Of a DNA stretch of 35,413 nt, positions 32,709 through 35,413 are shown one piece after another. The notes below the pieces were generated by a model. It worked only from the letters and a program-made list of their open reading frames with translations. It had not been told where the DNA came from and ran no database searches. The stretch is taken from NCBI GenBank assembly GCA_014859895.1, contig JACZKS010000030.1, positions 1-35,413 on the forward strand, in the 5' to 3' direction. This stretch comes from Rhodospirillales bacterium. GTDB taxonomy: Bacteria; Pseudomonadota; Alphaproteobacteria; Rhodospirillales; Shumkoniaceae. The position numbers and the translations under genes were made by a program. Numbering within the stretch: position 1 is the first letter of the stretch; the number at the start of each line of letters is the position of its first letter.

Positions 32709-32982
32709 TATAAAGACTCCCGTATCCTGTCCCGCCTATTGCGGGGTGGGCGCGCCTTCCTCGACGAACAGGTGCTTGCGCGCCGCCTCGCTGACCGCCA
32801 CCACCGCCGGATGGGTCAGTTTCCGCTCGACCGAGATGGCGCAGTACTTCGCCGCCACGTTCTCGGCCCGCCCGATGACGTCGGCGTCGAATTGGGTGCG
32901 GATCTCGTCGGCCAGGATGGCCGGGGCCGGGAAGATGCCGGCGCCGGCCTTGCCGAACGCCTCCATCAGGGCGGCGTCGTCG
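32695..32982 (+). repeat. 288-bp direct repeat, right copy
   Basis: Partner of 29417-29704 at a 3,278-base offset with no gaps. It covers one terminal repeat of the palindromic element, the intergenic stretch, a CCCGC/GCGGG hairpin (32731-32745) that contains the lysR stop codon in its loop, and the last 82 codons of the intact regulator. Confidence 0.9.
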
Positions 32983-33668
32983 AACTCGCCGACGACGCGC
33001 GGCTCGATCTTATGCTCGCTGAACCAGCGCACGATGGCGCCGCGCATCGCCGCGCCGTCGCCGGGCATCAGCAGGGGGGCGCCGTGCAGGGATTGCGGAA
33101 AGCCGTCGCGGTACCGCGCGACCAGCGCGGGCGCGCCGAAAAAGGCGATCGAGGCGCGCCCCAGCGCGTGGTTGTAGCCCTTGACCCCGAGGCCGGCGGG
33201 AAGCGGCCGGTCGGCGATGACCAGGTCGAGCTTGTGGATGGCCAGTTCGCCGAACAGCCGTTCCAGCTTGTCCTCCCGGCAGACCACGCGCACCCGCACG
33301 GGAAGGGTCAGCGCCGGGGCCAGCAGGCGGTAGGCGATCGACTTCGGCACCACGTCGGCCACGCCGACGCGGAACAGCACATCGCCCTTGCCCGGCCGGT
33401 TGCGCAGGACTTCCTCCAGCTCGCCACCGATCTGGAAGATGTCCTCGGCATAGGACAGCGCCAGTTCCCCGGCCGGGGTCAGTTCCAGCTTCCGGCCGCT
33501 GCGGCGGAAAAGCTCGGTGCCTAAGGCTTCCTCGAGGGTGGCGATCTGGCCGCTGATCGTCTGCGGCGCCAGGCGCAGGTGTTCGGCCGCCCGCGCCACG
33601 CTGCCGGATTTGGCGACGCGCCAGAAGTAGTTGAGCTGCTTGTAGTTCAAACGGCCGGCCATCGCCAT
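32736..33668 (-). CDS. nhaR: NhaR-like LysR family transcriptional regulator
   Basis: A 310-residue LysR protein. The N-terminal opening LNYKQLNYFWRVAKSGSVARAAEHL and recognition helix APQTISGQIATLEEALG match NhaR, which in enteric bacteria activates the Na+/H+ antiporter nhaA in response to sodium. The effector domain shows NhaR-like motifs DVLFRVGVADVVPKS, HKLDLVIADRPLP, GEFDDAALMEAFGKAGAGIF and RKLTHPAVVAV. The gene is divergent from a cation P-type ATPase, a likely target here, since no antiporter gene is in the window. The two ATGs at 33668 and 33662 are both possible; neither has a strong ribosome site. The 3' end (82 codons) is duplicated at 29473-29704. Confidence 0.9.
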   Translation of the reverse strand: MAMAGRLNYKQLNYFWRVAKSGSVARAAEHLRLAPQTISGQIATLEEALGTELFRRSGRKLELTPAGELALSYAEDIFQIGGELEEVLRNRPGKGDVLFRVGVADVVPKSIAYRLLAPALTLPVRVRVVCREDKLERLFGELAIHKLDLVIADRPLPAGLGVKGYNHALGRASIAFFGAPALVARYRDGFPQSLHGAPLLMPGDGAAMRGAIVRWFSEHKIEPRVVGEFDDAALMEAFGKAGAGIFPAPAILADEIRTQFDADVIGRAENVAAKYCAISVERKLTHPAVVAVSEAARKHLFVEEGAPTPQ

Positions 33669-33833
33669 TCGCAGGTTTTTTCGAACTTATGTAGCCAAAT
33701 AATCTGCTTTTTTCGGCCTTCTGGCAAGCGCAGAGTGATCCCGCCGCATCCCCCCCAAAGACCCTCATGTGCGGTGAAACAAGAAGAGATACTTGCGATT
33801 CCCTGGGAAGTCCCCCCCTAGGCCTCGTCTAAC

Positions 33834-33871
33834 CACCGGGATGGTTGGTCATTCGATAGACCATCCCGGTG
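33834..33871. promoter_or_regulatory. 12-bp inverted repeat upstream of the P-type ATPase gene
   Basis: CACCGGGATGGT (33834-33845) and ACCATCCCGGTG (33860-33871) are a perfect inverted repeat with a 14-base loop. It ends 37 bases before the ATPase ATG, between it and the divergent nhaR-like gene. In RNA this would be a strong leader hairpin; in DNA it could be an operator. No clear promoter hexamers were identified in the 240-base gap. Confidence 0.5.
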
Positions 33872-33908
33872 ACCTTTCCTGGCCAGTCGTGATGGGTGCA
33901 ACGTGAAC

Positions 33909-35413
33909 ATGAATTCGCCGACAGCGGCGCCGACAGCGGGCGCGCTTTCTTCCAGACCGTGGCATTCCCAATCCACCGAAGAGGTGATCGCGCAGACGGC
34001 GAGTGCTCCCGAAGGCCTTTCCGAGGAGGAAGCCCGGCGGCGCCTCGCGGAACACGGCCCCAACCTCATCCCCCGCGGCAAGGGCGACGGCGCGCTGGAC
34101 CTGCTGTGGCGCCAGATCAACAACCCGCTGATCTGGGTGCTCATCGTCTCGGCCGCGGTGGCGATGGCCGTCGATCCCACCGACGGGACCAAGAACGGCC
34201 TGGTCATCCTGGCCGTCGTCGTGCTGAACACGCTGATCGGCTTCGTCCAGGAATTCAAGGCCGGCAAGGCCATCGAGGCGCTGTCGCAGATGGTGCCGGA
34301 AAACGCCACCGTCATGCGCGACGGGAGCAAGGTCACCATCCCGGCCGCCGACCTGGTGCCCGGCGACGTCGTCATGCTGGCCAGCGGCGACAAGGTGCCG
34401 GCGGACATGCGCCTCACGCAGATGCGCAGCCTGCAGGTCGAGGAGGCGGCGCTGACCGGGGAATCGGTTCCGACGCAGAAGCAACTGGCGCCGAACCCGC
34501 CCGAAGCGGGCATCGGGGATCGCACCTGCATGGTTTTCGGGGGGACCCTGGTCACCTACGGTACCGGAACGGCGGTGGTGGTCGAGACGGGAGCCGAGAC
34601 CGAGCTCGGCCGCATCTCCACCCTGCTCAAGGAAACCACCGACCTCGAGACGCCGCTGACCCGGGCGCTGGCGGGCATCGGCATGACCATCTCCTTGGCC
34701 ATCATCGCCATCGCCCTGGCGATGCTGGCGATCGGGACCTGGCGGGCGGTCATCGAAACCGGGGTCGACTGGCTGACCGCGCTTCGCGAAACCGTCATCT
34801 TCGCCGTGGCGCTGGCGGTGGGCGCCATTCCCGAAGGGCTGCCGGCGATCGTCACCATCGCGCTGGCCATCGGCGTGCAGCGTATGGCGGCGCGCCGGGC
34901 CATCGTGCGCAAGCTGCCCGCCGTCGAAACGCTGGGCTCGACGACGGTCATCTGTTCGGACAAGACCGGCACGCTGACGCGCAACGAGATGACGGTGCAG
35001 GCGCTATGGACGCCGGCGCTGGGCGCCTTCGCGGTGTCGGGCGTCGGCTACGAGCCCAAGGGCGGACTGCTTCGCGACGGCGCGCCGGTCGCCGAACCGC
35101 CGGGCGGCATCGGCGACCTGCTGCGGGCGGGCGCGCTCTGCAACGAGGCCTCGCTGGCCCAGGCCGACGGGCAGTGGCGGATTTCCGGCGACCCGACCGA
35201 GGGCGCGCTCTTGACCGCGGCCGCCAAGCTGGGCCAGGACGTCGACGCGCTAAGGGCCAGTTCCGCGCGCCTCGACGCCCTTCCCTTCGAGTCCGAGAAC
35301 CAGTTCATGGCGACGCTCAACGCCGGGGACGGCGGGCGCATCTTTCTCAAGGGCGCGCCGGAGGCGATCCTCGGGCGCTGCGCCGCCGCCGCGGACGGCG
35401 GCCGGCTCGACGC
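33909..35413 (+). CDS. SERCA-like type II cation-transporting P-type ATPase (5' part, runs off the window)
   Basis: 501 residues are visible. The order is a cytoplasmic N-terminal segment ([16 protein letters not shown]), helices M1-M2, actuator domain with TGES (T183-S186), helices M3-M4 with PEGLP (308-312), phosphorylation loop with the phosphoacceptor D351 in SDKTGTLT, then part of the nucleotide domain with FLKGAPE near the end. The spacing of PEGLP and DKTGT is the same as in calcium pumps of the SERCA group, in which the Glu of PEGLP is a calcium ligand, so calcium (or another divalent or alkali cation) export is the best guess. The remaining ion ligands in M5-M6 lie outside the window. 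The ATG at 33909 has a weak GATGGGTG site; an in-frame GTG lies two codons earlier. Confidence 0.9.
   Translation, partial: MNSPTAAPTAGALSSRPWHSQSTEEVIAQTASAPEGLSEEEARRRLAEHGPNLIPRGKGDGALDLLWRQINNPLIWVLIVSAAVAMAVDPTDGTKNGLVILAVVVLNTLIGFVQEFKAGKAIEALSQMVPENATVMRDGSKVTIPAADLVPGDVVMLASGDKVPADMRLTQMRSLQVEEAALTGESVPTQKQLAPNPPEAGIGDRTCMVFGGTLVTYGTGTAVVVETGAETELGRISTLLKETTDLETPLTRALAGIGMTISLAIIAIALAMLAIGTWRAVIETGVDWLTALRETVIFAVALAVGAIPEGLPAIVTIALAIGVQRMAARRAIVRKLPAVETLGSTTVICSDKTGTLTRNEMTVQALWTPALGAFAVSGVGYEPKGGLLRDGAPVAEPPGGIGDLLRAGALCNEASLAQADGQWRISGDPTEGALLTAAAKLGQDVDALRASSARLDALPFESENQFMATLNAGDGGRIFLKGAPEAILGRCAAAADGGRLD

Noticed and set aside
1-35413. CRISPR arrays, rRNA and tRNA genes
   Set aside because: I looked for regularly spaced repeats and tRNA-like clover-leaf sequences on both strands and saw none; the only repeats are the palindromic elements and the 288-bp direct repeat.

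Overview
The window is high-GC, densely packed DNA with Shine-Dalgarno-led genes. It looks like chromosome from an alphaproteobacterium, most likely a Rhodospirillales-type environmental organism. This is inferred from the protein families present (TRAP transport, many PAS/CHASE sensor kinases, HD-GYP, PagL-type outer-membrane deacylase) and from codon usage; no rRNA or tRNA is present to confirm it.

Layout. (1) 1-5.9 kb: an OsmC-like protein and a BrkB/YihY membrane protein on the minus strand, divergent from a two-gene RND efflux pump. (2) 5.9-13.5 kb: a catabolic locus. A minus-strand operon (TRAP dctP-dctQ-dctM plus a CMP/dCMP-type deaminase) is divergent from a GntR/FCD regulator, followed by a PuuE-like allantoinase/deacetylase, an AtzA/TrzN/SsnA-like amidohydrolase and an Asp/Glu/hydantoin racemase-family protein. 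Two related operator-like sites lie between the transporter and the regulator. The set points to import and hydrolysis of a nitrogen heterocycle or ureide (purine, hydantoin or similar). (3) 13.6-15.1 kb: a winged-helix/alpha-beta-hydrolase fusion gene broken by one in-frame TGA, and a divergent small gene. (4) 15.2-27.6 kb: a sensory block with a PagL-like lipid A deacylase, a sensor kinase with a periplasmic solute-binding-type domain, a stand-alone receiver, a CHASE/PAS/GAF kinase, a GAF-HD-GYP phosphodiesterase overlapping a 544-residue protein with an internal duplication and an EAL-like C-terminus, two more stand-alone receivers, and a chemotaxis receptor. (5) 28.1-29.3 kb: a secreted DUF3500 protein. 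(6) 29.3-33.7 kb: a foreign, AT-richer two-gene cassette (DNA methyltransferase plus a DGQHR-domain protein with a possible nuclease-like N-terminus) lying between a truncated and an intact copy of the 3' end of an nhaR-like LysR gene, with long palindromic repeat elements on both sides. (7) 33.9 kb to the end: the 5' part of a SERCA-like type II cation P-type ATPase, divergent from the nhaR-like regulator.

The most interesting part is region 6. The cassette is compact, clearly transferred, has its own terminator and has recombination junctions that can be read to the base. The methyltransferase/DGQHR pairing looks like a small, poorly described modification-linked defence system. The next most interesting items are the EAL-like duplicated protein coupled to HD-GYP, the racemase homologue lacking one of its two expected cysteines, and the hydrolase gene with the single internal TGA.
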